The notes below the pieces were generated by a model. It was not told the origin of the DNA and ran no database searches. It was given only the letters and a program-made list of their open reading frames with translations. 64,000 nt of DNA from DASSKA01 sp963839365 (GTDB lineage Bacteria > Actinomycetota > Actinomycetes > Propionibacteriales > Nocardioidaceae), in NCBI GenBank assembly GCA_963839365.1, contig CAWIUT010000003.1, positions 434,001 to 498,000 on the forward strand. Direction: 5' to 3'. The position numbers and the translations under genes are program-made. Shown here piece by piece: positions 24,781-33,647 of the stretch. Within the stretch, counting starts at the first letter, position 1. Each line of letters begins with the position of its first letter.

Positions 24781-26442
24781 ATGGCCCTGGATATCCGACC
24801 TGCGCACGTCAAGCGCTACCGCGAGATCGCCACGCTGCTGCTGCGCCACGGGCGCGGCGACCTGGTCCGTTCGGCCGGCATCGGCGGTGTACTCGAGGAC
24901 GAGACCGTGCAGGGCGACCCGCAGGCTGCGGCGCGGCTCGCCGAGGAGCTCGAGGCCATGGGGCCGACGTTCATCAAGCTCGGGCAGCTGCTGTCCTCCC
25001 GCGTCGACCTGCTGGCCCCCGCCTACATCGACGCGCTGGAACGGCTGCAGGACGACGTGGAGGCGTTCCCCTTCGAGGAGGTCGAGGACATCGTCAGCAC
25101 CGAGCTCGGGGTGCGGATGTCGAAGGTCTTCCCGACCTTCGACCCCGCGCCGCTCGCGGCGGCGTCCCTGGGCCAGGTGCACCGGGCCACCCTCCGGGAC
25201 GGCCGCGAGGTGGTGGTGAAGGTGCAGCGGCCGGGGATCCGCAAGCAGGTGCGTGAGGACATGGAGGTACTCGGGCAGCTCGCGGAGATCGTCGACCAGC
25301 ACACCGAGGCCGGCCGCCGGTACGCGCTCGCCGACCTGCTGGAGGAGTTCCGCACCACCTTGATCGACGAGCTCGACTACCGTCGCGAGGCCGACAACCT
25401 CGCGACAATGCGCAGCGTTCTCGAGGACTACGAGCACATCGTGGTGCCCGAGCCGCATCCGGGGCTGAGCACCAGCCGGGTGCTCACCATGGACTTCATC
25501 GTTGGCAAGAAGGTCACCGATCTCGGGCCGCTGGGCCAGCTGGAGCTCGACGGCGCGCCGCTCGCCGACGAGCTGTTCGCGGCCTATCTCGAGCAGGTGC
25601 TCGGCGAGGGCGTCTTCCACGCCGACCCGCATCCCGGCAACGTGCTCATCACCCCGGACGGACGGCTCGGGCTCATCGACATGGGCATGGTCGCCCGTCT
25701 CGAGCCGGCCACTCGGGAGCGCCTGGTCAAGCTGTTCCTGGCGCTGGCCGACGCCCGGCCGGACGAGGTGGCCCGGGTCGCGGTCACCCTCGGGGAGAAG
25801 CTGCCCGAGTTCGACGACACCGCGTTCGAGCGGGCGGTGGCCGAGGTGGTGGGGCGCACGGCCCACGCGTCGGTGACCGAGGTCGACACCGGGGAGATGG
25901 TGCTGCAGCTGACCCGCGAGGCCGGCGACGCCGGGCTCCGGATGGACCCGCGCCTGGTGATGCTGGGCAAGACGCTGCTCAACCTGGGTCAGATCGCCGC
26001 CACGCTGGACCCGGACTTCGAGCCGCGCGAGGCCCTGCGACGGCACACGTCCGAGGTGATGCGCTCCTCGATGGGCACCTCGCCCGCGACGGTGCTCGCG
26101 TCGCTGCTCGAGGCCAAGGAGTTCGTCGAGGCGCTGCCGGGGCGCGTGAACCGCGCGTTCGACGCGATCGGCGAAGGTCACTTCGAGATGCGGATCAAGG
26201 CCTTCGACGAGGACGAGTTCCTCCGCGGTCTGCACAAGCTCGCCAACGTGGTGGCCGCCGGGTTCGTCCTCGCGTCGATGATCCTTGCGTCCGCGCTGCT
26301 TGCCAGGTCGGGCGGCGGCAGCATGTCGACGGAGAACTGGATCGCGCTCGTGGTGTTCGTGGTCGCCGTGCTGACGGCCCTCGGCATGCTGGTGCGGCTC
26401 ATCTGGGGTAGCAAGAACGTGCACACCCGACGCCGCGACTGA
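24781..26442 (+). CDS. UbiB/ABC1-family atypical kinase
   Basis: A 553-aa ABC1/UbiB-family protein-kinase-like ATPase. It has the KxGQ signature (TFIKLGQLLSSR), the Ala-rich loop AAASLGQVHRA, the nucleotide-binding lysine in VVVKVQRPG, the catalytic HADPHPGNVLI and metal-binding LIDMGMV. Two C-terminal membrane helices (about 495-512 and 520-545) anchor it. UbiB proteins support isoprenoid quinone or lipid handling; actinobacteria use menaquinone, so the exact role here is open. ATG at 24781 has no Shine-Dalgarno; TAGGCT at 24766-24771 ends 9 bp upstream, which suggests a leaderless or near-leaderless mRNA. Confidence 0.9.
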   Translation: MALDIRPAHVKRYREIATLLLRHGRGDLVRSAGIGGVLEDETVQGDPQAAARLAEELEAMGPTFIKLGQLLSSRVDLLAPAYIDALERLQDDVEAFPFEEVEDIVSTELGVRMSKVFPTFDPAPLAAASLGQVHRATLRDGREVVVKVQRPGIRKQVREDMEVLGQLAEIVDQHTEAGRRYALADLLEEFRTTLIDELDYRREADNLATMRSVLEDYEHIVVPEPHPGLSTSRVLTMDFIVGKKVTDLGPLGQLELDGAPLADELFAAYLEQVLGEGVFHADPHPGNVLITPDGRLGLIDMGMVARLEPATRERLVKLFLALADARPDEVARVAVTLGEKLPEFDDTAFERAVAEVVGRTAHASVTEVDTGEMVLQLTREAGDAGLRMDPRLVMLGKTLLNLGQIAATLDPDFEPREALRRHTSEVMRSSMGTSPATVLASLLEAKEFVEALPGRVNRAFDAIGEGHFEMRIKAFDEDEFLRGLHKLANVVAAGFVLASMILASALLARSGGGSMSTENWIALVVFVVAVLTALGMLVRLIWGSKNVHTRRRD

Positions 26443-26487
26443 TCAGCACGAGGAGCTGCTGGCGGCCGCTCGACGACACTGCCGGCC

Positions 26488-27719
26488 TCATCGGAGCAGG
26501 CCCGCGCGGAGCGCCGTCGCGAAGGTCGGGGCGAGCGGAAGCCGCGGTGCCAGGGTTGCCTGGAAGGCGTGGTAGACGTCCGGCTTGCCGCCCCAGGTGC
26601 TCGGACCGGGCAGGTTGTCCGGGCCGAGCTCGTGGTGCCAGGAGCCGAGGTCCTGGTCGACGAAGACGCTCTCGATGTGCTCCCACCACGTCCGGTACCA
26701 CGCGGCGTACGAGTCCTGTCCGGTCACGGCGTGCATCGCCGCGGCGGCCATGCACGCCTCGGCCGCCACCCAGTGCATGCGTTGGCGCGCGAGGGGCCGA
26801 CCGTCCCAGTCGACCGTGTAGACGAATCCGGCCGCGCCTCGGCCGCCCAGCCGTCCCGCACCGCCGCACCGAACAGGCAGGCCGCATCGGTCTGCAGCCA
26901 GGGCGGCGCCGCGTCGCCGAGGGCGGCGTCCAGCTGGAGCGTGAGCCGGGCCCACTCCAGCCCGTGCCCCACCGTGGCGCCGAAGGGTCGGAAGGGGTGC
27001 CCGGGCTGGTCGGCGTTGTAGTCGAGCACCGGCCGGTACGCCGCATCGAGGTGCTCGGGGATCCGCCACTCGTGGCACCGGGCAAGCTCGTGCACGACCC
27101 GGCCGGTGACCCGAAGCGCTCGTCGACGCAGCGAGGGATCGCCGGTGACGTCGGCGGCGCTCAGCAGCGCCTCGACGAAGTGCATGTTGGCGTTCACGCC
27201 GCGGTAGCCGTCGAGAGTCTCGAAGGTCCGGTCCCACTCCTCCACCATCATGCCGGCCTCGGCGTCCCAGAACCGCCCGAGCACCACCCCGAGCGCGTCC
27301 GCGAGCAGCTGCTCGGCGCCCGGGCGCCCGGCAGCGGCGGCGCTCGCCGCAGCCAGGAGCACGAAGGCGTGCTCGTAGGCCGTCTTCTCCCACGAGACCG
27401 GCCCTTCCGGTCCCACCGCCGGGTACCAACCGTCGTAGCGGACGTCGCGGAAGCGGTCCCGCAGTGCGCGCAGTCCGTGGTCCGCCAACGCCGCGGAGTC
27501 CGGGTCCCCCAGCAGGTGACCGAGTGAGAAGACGTGCGTCATCCGCGCCGTCACCCACAGCAGGACGGGCCGGTCCGGATCCGGTCGGCCGGAGTCGTCG
27601 AGCCAGGCGAACCCTCCCTGCGGATGACGGGCCGCCTTGGCGAACCCGAGCAGCCGACCGCCCTCCTCCCGCAGCCGACGGAGGTGCTCGGGATCGGCAA
27701 TCGGTCCGGAACCTGTCAC
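26488..27719 (-). pseudogene. N-acylglucosamine 2-epimerase (AGE) family gene with one frameshift
   Basis: Starting at GTG 27719, the first 295 or so codons read as an AGE-family (alpha/alpha)6-barrel protein: MTHVFSLGHLLGDPD, SWEKTAYEHAFVLLA, EEWDRTFETLDGYRGVNANMH, ATVGHGLEWARL. Near 26840 one base is missing; the correct sequence continues in another frame as GFVYTVDWDGRPLARQRMHW...WWEHIESVFVDQDLGSWHHEL and stops at 26488. Joined, the protein would be about 410 aa, the normal AGE length, so the lesion is recent or is a sequencing error. Members interconvert N-acylglucosamine/mannosamine or other hexoses. Confidence 0.8.
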
Positions 27720-27902
27720 GTCGGCAACGGTAGGCGGTGGCCCGCGACCGCGTCGCGGAGACACCCGGCCGGCCGGCGGGCCCGCGACTCGGTGTGGGCC
27801 GAAGGACTCTGGGCGGGACCCCGGCGGGGTCGCATGCTGACGGGTGGGCGAGCAACCGGCGATCGTCACGAGCCCCGACCGCACGAACGAGGCAAGCGTG
27901 GC

Positions 27903-28811
27903 ATGGCTCTGGCGACAGCCCTGGCGTTGACCGCGGCGCTGCTGAACGCGGCCGCCGCGCTGTGGCAGCAGCAGGGCATTCATGCGGGTCTGTTCCGGGT
28001 GGAGAGAACCGACGCCCTGCGGATCGCGCGCCGCCTGCGAGACCTGGCCCAGCAACCCCGTTGGGTGTGGGGGTGGTCCACCGACCTGGTCGGTTACCTG
28101 TTCCAGGCCGCTGCGCTCTACGTCGGTTCCGTCGCCCTCGTCCAACCGCTGATGAGCACCCAGCTGCTGTTCACGTTCATCATCGTGTCGTGGTACCGGC
28201 ACGCCCGTCCGCGCCTGCAGCCGTTGATCGGGGCCGCCGCGATCTGTGCGGGACTGACCGTGCTGCTCACCGTGCAGGGCACGACACTGTCGGGCCCGGC
28301 CGAGCGTCAGAAGGTGCTCGCGGCCACCGTCGTCGCAGCGGTCCTGGTGATCGCGCTGGTGGCCCTGTCCCGCAAGGTCACCAGCGGTGCGATCCTCAGC
28401 GCGGTCGCGGCGGGACTGTGCACCGCCATGTCGGCGGTGTTCACCAAGCTGACCGTCGACGACCTGGCCACCGTCGGGATCGCGGGAACCGTCCAAGACT
28501 GGCCCGGCTACCTGCTGCTGGTGTCCACGATCGCCGGGTTCCTGACCATTCAGGCCGGCTTCGCATCCGGCCCGCTGGCCTGGGCGGTGGCCGCCGGCCT
28601 GATCACGGACCCGATCGCGAGCTACCTGGTCGGAATCTCGGCCTTCGACGTCCCGTTGCCCACCGACGCCGGGTCCGTCGCCGGAATCGTCATCGCGCTG
28701 CTGCTGCTTGCCGGCGGGATCATGGCGCTTGCCCACGTGAGCCCGATGGCCCGTCGTCACGCGGCCCCGTCCCCGCACCAGGGCTCCGGCGCGGCGGGCC
28801 ACGCGCCCTGA
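27903..28811 (+). CDS. DMT-superfamily membrane transporter
   Basis: A 302-aa membrane protein with about nine to ten hydrophobic helices (first LATALALTAALLNAAAALWQ; others GYLFQAAALYVGSVALVQ and LSAVAAGLCTAMSAVFTKL). The two-fold repeat of helices and the motif VALVQPLMSTQLLFT are typical of DMT/EamA-like and NIPA-like permeases. Substrate unknown. ATG at 27903 begins the first helix; upstream sequence has only a weak ribosome site (GAGGCAAG). It runs divergently from the epimerase remnant and ends 46 bp before the phosphoesterase gene. Confidence 0.8.
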   Translation: MALATALALTAALLNAAAALWQQQGIHAGLFRVERTDALRIARRLRDLAQQPRWVWGWSTDLVGYLFQAAALYVGSVALVQPLMSTQLLFTFIIVSWYRHARPRLQPLIGAAAICAGLTVLLTVQGTTLSGPAERQKVLAATVVAAVLVIALVALSRKVTSGAILSAVAAGLCTAMSAVFTKLTVDDLATVGIAGTVQDWPGYLLLVSTIAGFLTIQAGFASGPLAWAVAAGLITDPIASYLVGISAFDVPLPTDAGSVAGIVIALLLLAGGIMALAHVSPMARRHAAPSPHQGSGAAGHAP

Positions 28812-28857
28812 GGGAACGACCGTGATCCACCCGCAAGGCCTGTGTAGCCTCGAACGC

Positions 28858-29781
28858 ATGGAGCTACGACGCCGTGCGACCGTCGTCTCGGTCGCGCTGG
28901 TCGCACTGCTGCTGGCGGGGTGCGGCTCGGCGTCCACCGGCGATCCTCCGGGATCCGCCGCCGCCTCGGGAGTGCCGATGGCAGCCCCGCCGTCGGCGCC
29001 TGCGGCCACGGTCACCAAGCTGCTCGTCGTCGTCGAGGAGAACCACACGCTGTCCCAGATGAAGTCCGGCATGCCGTACACGTTCCGGCTGGCGAAGCGC
29101 TTCGGCTACGCCACCCACTACCGGGCGATCTCGCACCCCTCGCTGCCGAACTACATCGCGATCGCGGCCGGCAAGACCTACGGCATCACCGACGACAGCC
29201 CCCCCGCGGACCACCCGCTGGCAGGGGTGTCGGTGTTCGGACAGGCGCTGGCACGTCACCGGTCTGCGACGGTCTACGCCCAGAGCATGCCGGGAGACTG
29301 CGCCACGGCCGACAGCGGCCCGTACGCCGTACGGCACAACCCGTGGACCTACTTCTCCTCCGAACGCAGCCAGTGCAAGGCGCACGACGTGCCGATGCGC
29401 CAGTTCCCGAACGCGGTCGCCGCAGGCAGGCTCCCCCGGGTCGGCATGGTTGTCCCGGACGTGAACCACGACGCGCACGACGGCAGCCTGCAGGAGGCCG
29501 ACGCCTGGTTCCGGTCGCTGATGGCCCAGGTGTTCGCCGGACCGGACTGGAGGTCGGGACACCTGGCGGTGGTGCTGACCGCGGACGAGGGCGACGGCAG
29601 CCAAGGGAACCGGGTGCTGACCGTGGTCATCCACCCCAGCCAGCACCACCACGTCGTCCGGCAGCCGCTCAGCCACTACTCGCTGACCCGGTTGTACGAC
29701 GAGGTGGCCGGCCTGCCGCTGCTCAACCACGCCCGGACCGCGCCGTCGATGGCCAAGGCGTTCGGACTGCCCGTCGGCTGA
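28858..29781 (+). CDS. Secreted lipoprotein phosphoesterase (PF04185 type)
   Basis: A 307-aa lipoprotein with signal VVSVALVALLLAGC (lipobox cysteine about residue 22) and a phosphoesterase domain of the acid phosphatase/phospholipase C type. Family blocks are VVVEENHTLSQM (metal-binding Glu-Asn), SHPSLPNYIAIAAG, and VVPDVNHDAHDGS with clustered His/Asp near residue 205, then LTADEGDG. It probably removes phosphate from extracellular esters at the outer membrane face. ATG at 28858 lies 7 bp after a TAGCCT -10-like hexamer (28845-28850), so it is likely leaderless. Confidence 0.88.
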   Translation: MELRRRATVVSVALVALLLAGCGSASTGDPPGSAAASGVPMAAPPSAPAATVTKLLVVVEENHTLSQMKSGMPYTFRLAKRFGYATHYRAISHPSLPNYIAIAAGKTYGITDDSPPADHPLAGVSVFGQALARHRSATVYAQSMPGDCATADSGPYAVRHNPWTYFSSERSQCKAHDVPMRQFPNAVAAGRLPRVGMVVPDVNHDAHDGSLQEADAWFRSLMAQVFAGPDWRSGHLAVVLTADEGDGSQGNRVLTVVIHPSQHHHVVRQPLSHYSLTRLYDEVAGLPLLNHARTAPSMAKAFGLPVG

Positions 29782-29791
29782 CGGCACGGCA

Positions 29792-30649
29792 TCAGGTCAC
29801 CAGCTCGGTGCGCAGCTCGTGGCTCCCGTCGGCCAGCGGCGCCTCGTAGTACAGCCGGAACCGGCCACCTCCCACCTCGACCACCTCGAGGTACCGCGAC
29901 TCGCTCACCGGCGCGTCTCCTGTGGCCACGAGCCGGCCGGGGACCGACCCGGGCGAGGCGAGTCCGGTCCGTTCGGAGAAGTTCTCCTGCTTGCTGGCGC
30001 GACCGTCGTACGCGGCGGTGCCGTCGGCGAGCACGGCCGTGACCCGGGTCCCCCGGGCGTCCCACCGGCCGGCCCGCCCGGCCAGTGCGGTGCCGTGCCA
30101 GTGCCAGCTCAGACCGTCGCTGCTGGTGGCGTAGGCGGTGACCATCCGGTCCTCGTCGCCGGGCTCGTCCAGCGGGTGGCAGCAGACCCAGGCCTGCCAC
30201 TCCCCGTCCCGCCGGAGGATCACCGGGTCCTTCACGCCGGTGCGAAGGTCACCGGGGAAGGCCGGGCGGCGTGCCGCGACCTGCAGCCCCGCCGGATCGT
30301 CGGCCTCGAGCACATCGATGCGCCAGTGCTTGCTGGCCGGTGTGGCGCAGGAGACGTACAGCCGCCAGGCTCCGGTCCCGGTGCGCACCAGAGCCGGGCG
30401 CTCCAGCGACTCGGCGTCGAAGCGGTCCTTGTCGAGCACGCCGACCGTGTCGAAGCGTTGCCCGTCGGTGGACCGCGCGAGGACCAAGGCACTGCCGCGC
30501 CGGCCCGCGGTCCGCAGCCGGTAGGCCAGCACCACCCCGCCCGCAGGGTCGAGCGCGGCGCTGGGGGCGCCGACCCAGCTACCAGGACCGGACGAGGGTG
30601 CAGGGACGACCACGGCGGACCGTCCCGTGCCGGGCAGCGGGAAGCTCAC
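29792..30649 (-). CDS. Five-bladed beta-propeller protein, GH43/GH32-like
   Basis: A 285-aa cytoplasmic protein with the repeated pattern of glycoside hydrolase 43/32/68 beta-propellers: APSAALDPAGGVVLAYRLR, SLERPALVRTGTGAWRLYVS, TGVKDPVILRRDGEWQAWVCC and GRFRLYYEAPLADGSHELR. A conserved Asp in VKDPVIL matches the fold's mid-propeller acid, but the full catalytic set cannot be confirmed by eye. GTG at 30649 lies 7 bp downstream of TAGGGT (30662-30657), implying a leaderless message. It converges on the phosphoesterase with a 10-bp gap. Activity unknown; sugar-related by fold. Confidence 0.72.
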   Translation of the reverse strand: MSFPLPGTGRSAVVVPAPSSGPGSWVGAPSAALDPAGGVVLAYRLRTAGRRGSALVLARSTDGQRFDTVGVLDKDRFDAESLERPALVRTGTGAWRLYVSCATPASKHWRIDVLEADDPAGLQVAARRPAFPGDLRTGVKDPVILRRDGEWQAWVCCHPLDEPGDEDRMVTAYATSSDGLSWHWHGTALAGRAGRWDARGTRVTAVLADGTAAYDGRASKQENFSERTGLASPGSVPGRLVATGDAPVSESRYLEVVEVGGGRFRLYYEAPLADGSHELRTELVT

Positions 30650-30738
30650 CCCGGCCACCCTAGGTGGTCTCGCCCGCACGCCGGCTCGGGTGAGGAGCGT
30701 CCGACCTGGCCGGCGTCACGACGTCCGGCCTCGTCGAC

Positions 30739-32088
30739 CTAACGCGCCCGGGCGCCCCAGCGTCCGCTGCCGGCGGCGTCGGCGAGCGCCGCGGCCAGCT
30801 CGGCGTGCCGCTCGCCGACCAGGCCGGCAGTCACCCGGATGAAGCCCCCGGGCTCGGGGCGTACGGCGAACGGGGATCCTGCGCTCACCCCGATCCCCTG
30901 GCTGGCCAGCTTCACGGTGGCAGCCGACTCGTCCCGCACGGGGATCCACACGTTCAGCCCCTCTTCTCCGCCGACCGTGATCCCGTGCCCGGCCAGTGTC
31001 TCCACCAGCATCCGGCGGCGTCGGTCGTAGATCTCGCGGGCCCGGTCCACGGCGGCGACCGCCTCGGCGTCGGTGAGCAACCCGACCAGGATGTGCTGGA
31101 GCAGGCGGCTGCTCCAGCCCTGGCCGAGATGGCGCCGGGCCTCGATGGTCCGGACCTGCTCGGCGCCGCCGCTCAGCGCGGCCAACCGCAGGTCGGGGCC
31201 GTAGGACTTCGAGAAGCTGCGGATGTGCAGGGTGCGCTCGGGCAGCCATTCACCGAGGCTGAGCGCCGGCGTCTTCGACAGCCCGTGGGCGGAGTCGTCC
31301 TCGACCACGAGGGCCGCAGAGGTGCGCAGCAGCTCGGCGAGCTGCTGCGCACGGCGGCGCGTCGTGGACACGCCGGTGGGGTTCTGCGCCCGGGGCTGCA
31401 GCACCACCGCAGCGACCGGTCCGCGTGAAAGCTCCGCGGCGAGCCCTTCCACCTGCATCCCGTGCTCGTCGAGCGGCACCCCCACGACGTCGATGCTCTG
31501 CGACTCGAGCAGGTCGAACAGCGGGGGGAACCCGGGATGCTCCACCACCACCCGGTCCCCGAACCGCAGCAGGGTGCGGGCCACCAGGTCGAGGGCGTCC
31601 ATGGCGCCGTCCACGACGGTCAGCTGCTGCGCGTCGTACGGCCAGTCCCGGCGCAGCAGCGCCTCGAGGTCCGGCAGCACCGGCGCCTCCAGGTAGCTCG
31701 CCGGCGTGCCCGCGGTGTCCAGGGTGGCCAGCACGCGCGCGAGGCCGGGCAGCAGCGCGCCGTCCGGGACGCCGGTCGACAGGTCCTGGGCCAGGCTGAC
31801 CGGGCGGCCGACGGCACGCTGGTAGCGGTCACCGCCGGAGGCGCCGGCCAGCACCGTCGTGCCGCGCCGCCCCTCGGTGCGGATCACGCCGGAGCGGGCC
31901 AGCTGGGCCCACGCCGCCGACACCGTGGTCGGGGACAGCGCCAGCTCGGCTGCCACCGTCCGGATCGGCGGCAGCTTGGCGCCCGGGGCGAGCACCCGGT
32001 CGGACACCGCGCGGCTGACCGCGGCCGCAAGGCCCCGGGCGGTGGGGCGGTCCAGCCGCTGCTCGATCGCCGAGAGCAAGTCACGCAC
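30739..32088 (-). CDS. MocR-family regulator (GntR HTH plus aminotransferase-like domain)
   Basis: A 449-aa MocR/PdxR-type regulator. Residues about 1-75 are a GntR winged helix (LPPIRTVAAELALSPTTVSAAWAQL); residues about 100-449 are a fold-type I aminotransferase-like domain with the PLP lysine in SFSKSYGPDLR and VVEHPGFPPLF. Such proteins use PLP and an amino-acid effector, as in GabR for GABA. It is divergent, 58 bp away, from mmsA and a class III aminotransferase, so it very likely controls omega-amino-acid (beta-alanine or GABA-like) catabolism. GTG at 32088 has no ribosome site. Confidence 0.92.
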   Translation of the reverse strand: MRDLLSAIEQRLDRPTARGLAAAVSRAVSDRVLAPGAKLPPIRTVAAELALSPTTVSAAWAQLARSGVIRTEGRRGTTVLAGASGGDRYQRAVGRPVSLAQDLSTGVPDGALLPGLARVLATLDTAGTPASYLEAPVLPDLEALLRRDWPYDAQQLTVVDGAMDALDLVARTLLRFGDRVVVEHPGFPPLFDLLESQSIDVVGVPLDEHGMQVEGLAAELSRGPVAAVVLQPRAQNPTGVSTTRRRAQQLAELLRTSAALVVEDDSAHGLSKTPALSLGEWLPERTLHIRSFSKSYGPDLRLAALSGGAEQVRTIEARRHLGQGWSSRLLQHILVGLLTDAEAVAAVDRAREIYDRRRRMLVETLAGHGITVGGEEGLNVWIPVRDESAATVKLASQGIGVSAGSPFAVRPEPGGFIRVTAGLVGERHAELAAALADAAGSGRWGARAR

Positions 32089-32089
32089 G

Positions 32090-32140
32090 TTTGTGACAGT
32101 ACATCAAGGTCTTTGTGTCAGCGACCCGCGTACTTAGGCT
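32090..32140. promoter_or_regulatory. mmsA promoter with paired MocR operator half-sites
   Basis: Direct repeats TTTGTGACA (32090-32098) and TTTGTGTCA (32112-32120) start 22 bp apart, two helical turns, as expected for MocR dimers. The second overlaps the -35 TTGTGT (32113-32118) of a promoter with TAGGCT at 32135-32140; the predicted start is the A of the mmsA ATG at 32147, so mmsA is leaderless. Confidence 0.65.
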
Positions 32141-32146
32141 GAGCGC

Positions 32147-33637
32147 ATGACCTCTCGAATCTCCCACTGGATCGACGGCCGGTCGGTGCCCGGCACCGGG
32201 AGCCGCACCTCCCCCGTCTTCAACCCCGCCACCGGTCAGCAGACCGGGGAGGTGGAGCTCGCCTCCGCCGACGACCTCGCCCGGGCCGTGGAGTCCGCCA
32301 CAGAGGCCGCGCGGGAGTGGCGCGCCACCTCGCTGTCCAAGCGGTCGGCGGTGCTGTTCCGGTTCCGTGAGCTGCTGGTCGAGCACACCGACGAGCTGGC
32401 TGCCGTGGTGACCTCCGAGCACGGCAAGGTGCTCGACGACGCCGCCGGCGAGGTGGCCCGTGGCCTGGAGAACGTGGAGTTCGCCACCGGGGTGCCGCAC
32501 CTGATGAAGGGTGGCTTCTCCGAGCAGGCCTCCACCGGGGTCGACGTGTACTCGATCCGGCAGCCGCTCGGCGTGGTCGCCGGGATCACCCCGTTCAACT
32601 TCCCGGTGATGGTGCCGCTGTGGATGTGCGCCAACGCGATCGCCTGCGGGAACGCATTCATCCTCAAGCCCAGCGAGAAGGACCCGTCCGCCGCGCTGCT
32701 GCTCGCGGACCTGTGGAAGCGGGCCGGCCTGCCCGACGGCGTGTTCACCGTGCTGCAGGGGGACAAGGAGGCCGTGGACGGGCTGCTCGAGCACCCCGAC
32801 ATCGCCGCGGTCAGCTTCGTCGGCTCCACGCCGATCGCCCGCTACATCTACGAGACCGGCACCAGGCACGGCAAGCGCGTCCAGGCGCTCGGGGGGGCCA
32901 AGAACCACATGGTGGTGCTGCCCGACGCGGACATCGACATGGCCGCGGACGCCGCCGTCTCCGCCGCCTACGGCGCGGCCGGTGAGCGCTGCATGGCCAT
33001 CTCGGTCGCCGTCGCCGTCGGCGATGCGGCCGACCCGCTGGTCGACGCCATCGCGGCTCGGCTCCCCAAGCTGAAGGTCGGTGCCGGCGCCGAGCCCGGC
33101 ACCGACATGGGCCCGCTGATCACCGCCGAGCATCGCGACAAGGTGGCCGGCTACATCGACGCCGGCGCCGCGTCCGGGGCCACCGTGGTCGTCGACGGCC
33201 GGGCGGCCGACGTGCCCTCCGACGGGTTCTTCCTGGGCACCACCTTGCTGGACAACGTCAAGCCGGAGATGACCGTCTACACCGACGAGATCTTCGGTCC
33301 CGTCCTCTGCGTGGTACGCGCCGGAACCTACGAGGAAGCGCTCGCGGTGATCAACTCCAACGAGTTCGCGAACGGCACCGCGATCTTCACCCGCGACGGC
33401 GGCGCCGCCCGGCAGTTCCAGTTCGACGTGGAGGTCGGGATGGTCGGCGTCAACGTGCCGATCCCGGTGCCGGTCGCCTACTACTCCTTCGGTGGCTGGA
33501 AGGCCTCGCTGTTCGGCGACACGCACATGTACGGCCCCGAGGGAATCAACTTCTACACCCGTGGCAAGGTCGTCACCTCCCGTTGGCCGGACCCGGCCAC
33601 CTCGACGGTGGACCTCGGGTTCCCGCGGACACGCTGA
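32147..33637 (+). CDS. mmsA: Methylmalonate-/malonate-semialdehyde dehydrogenase (CoA-acylating)
   Basis: A 496-aa aldehyde dehydrogenase of the MmsA type, which oxidises (methyl)malonate semialdehyde with loss of CO2 to propionyl- or acetyl-CoA. Seen are GVVAGITPFNFPVMVPLWM, LKPSEKDPSAA, SFVGSTPIARYIYE and the catalytic cysteine in GERCMAIS; the block QALGGAKNHMVV is typical of MmsA. The start is leaderless, at the predicted transcription start. The following aminotransferase begins 10 bp downstream, so the pair would convert beta-alanine (or an aminoisobutyrate) through a semialdehyde to an acyl-CoA. Confidence 0.93.
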   Translation: MTSRISHWIDGRSVPGTGSRTSPVFNPATGQQTGEVELASADDLARAVESATEAAREWRATSLSKRSAVLFRFRELLVEHTDELAAVVTSEHGKVLDDAAGEVARGLENVEFATGVPHLMKGGFSEQASTGVDVYSIRQPLGVVAGITPFNFPVMVPLWMCANAIACGNAFILKPSEKDPSAALLLADLWKRAGLPDGVFTVLQGDKEAVDGLLEHPDIAAVSFVGSTPIARYIYETGTRHGKRVQALGGAKNHMVVLPDADIDMAADAAVSAAYGAAGERCMAISVAVAVGDAADPLVDAIAARLPKLKVGAGAEPGTDMGPLITAEHRDKVAGYIDAGAASGATVVVDGRAADVPSDGFFLGTTLLDNVKPEMTVYTDEIFGPVLCVVRAGTYEEALAVINSNEFANGTAIFTRDGGAARQFQFDVEVGMVGVNVPIPVPVAYYSFGGWKASLFGDTHMYGPEGINFYTRGKVVTSRWPDPATSTVDLGFPRTR

Positions 33638-33647
33638 GGAGGCTGCT

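Noticed and set aside
26724..29081. A 785-codon minus-strand open frame
   Set aside because: Only its 3' part (to 27719) encodes epimerase sequence; the upstream part is antisense to the DMT permease and has no homology pattern. It is a GC-rich shadow frame.
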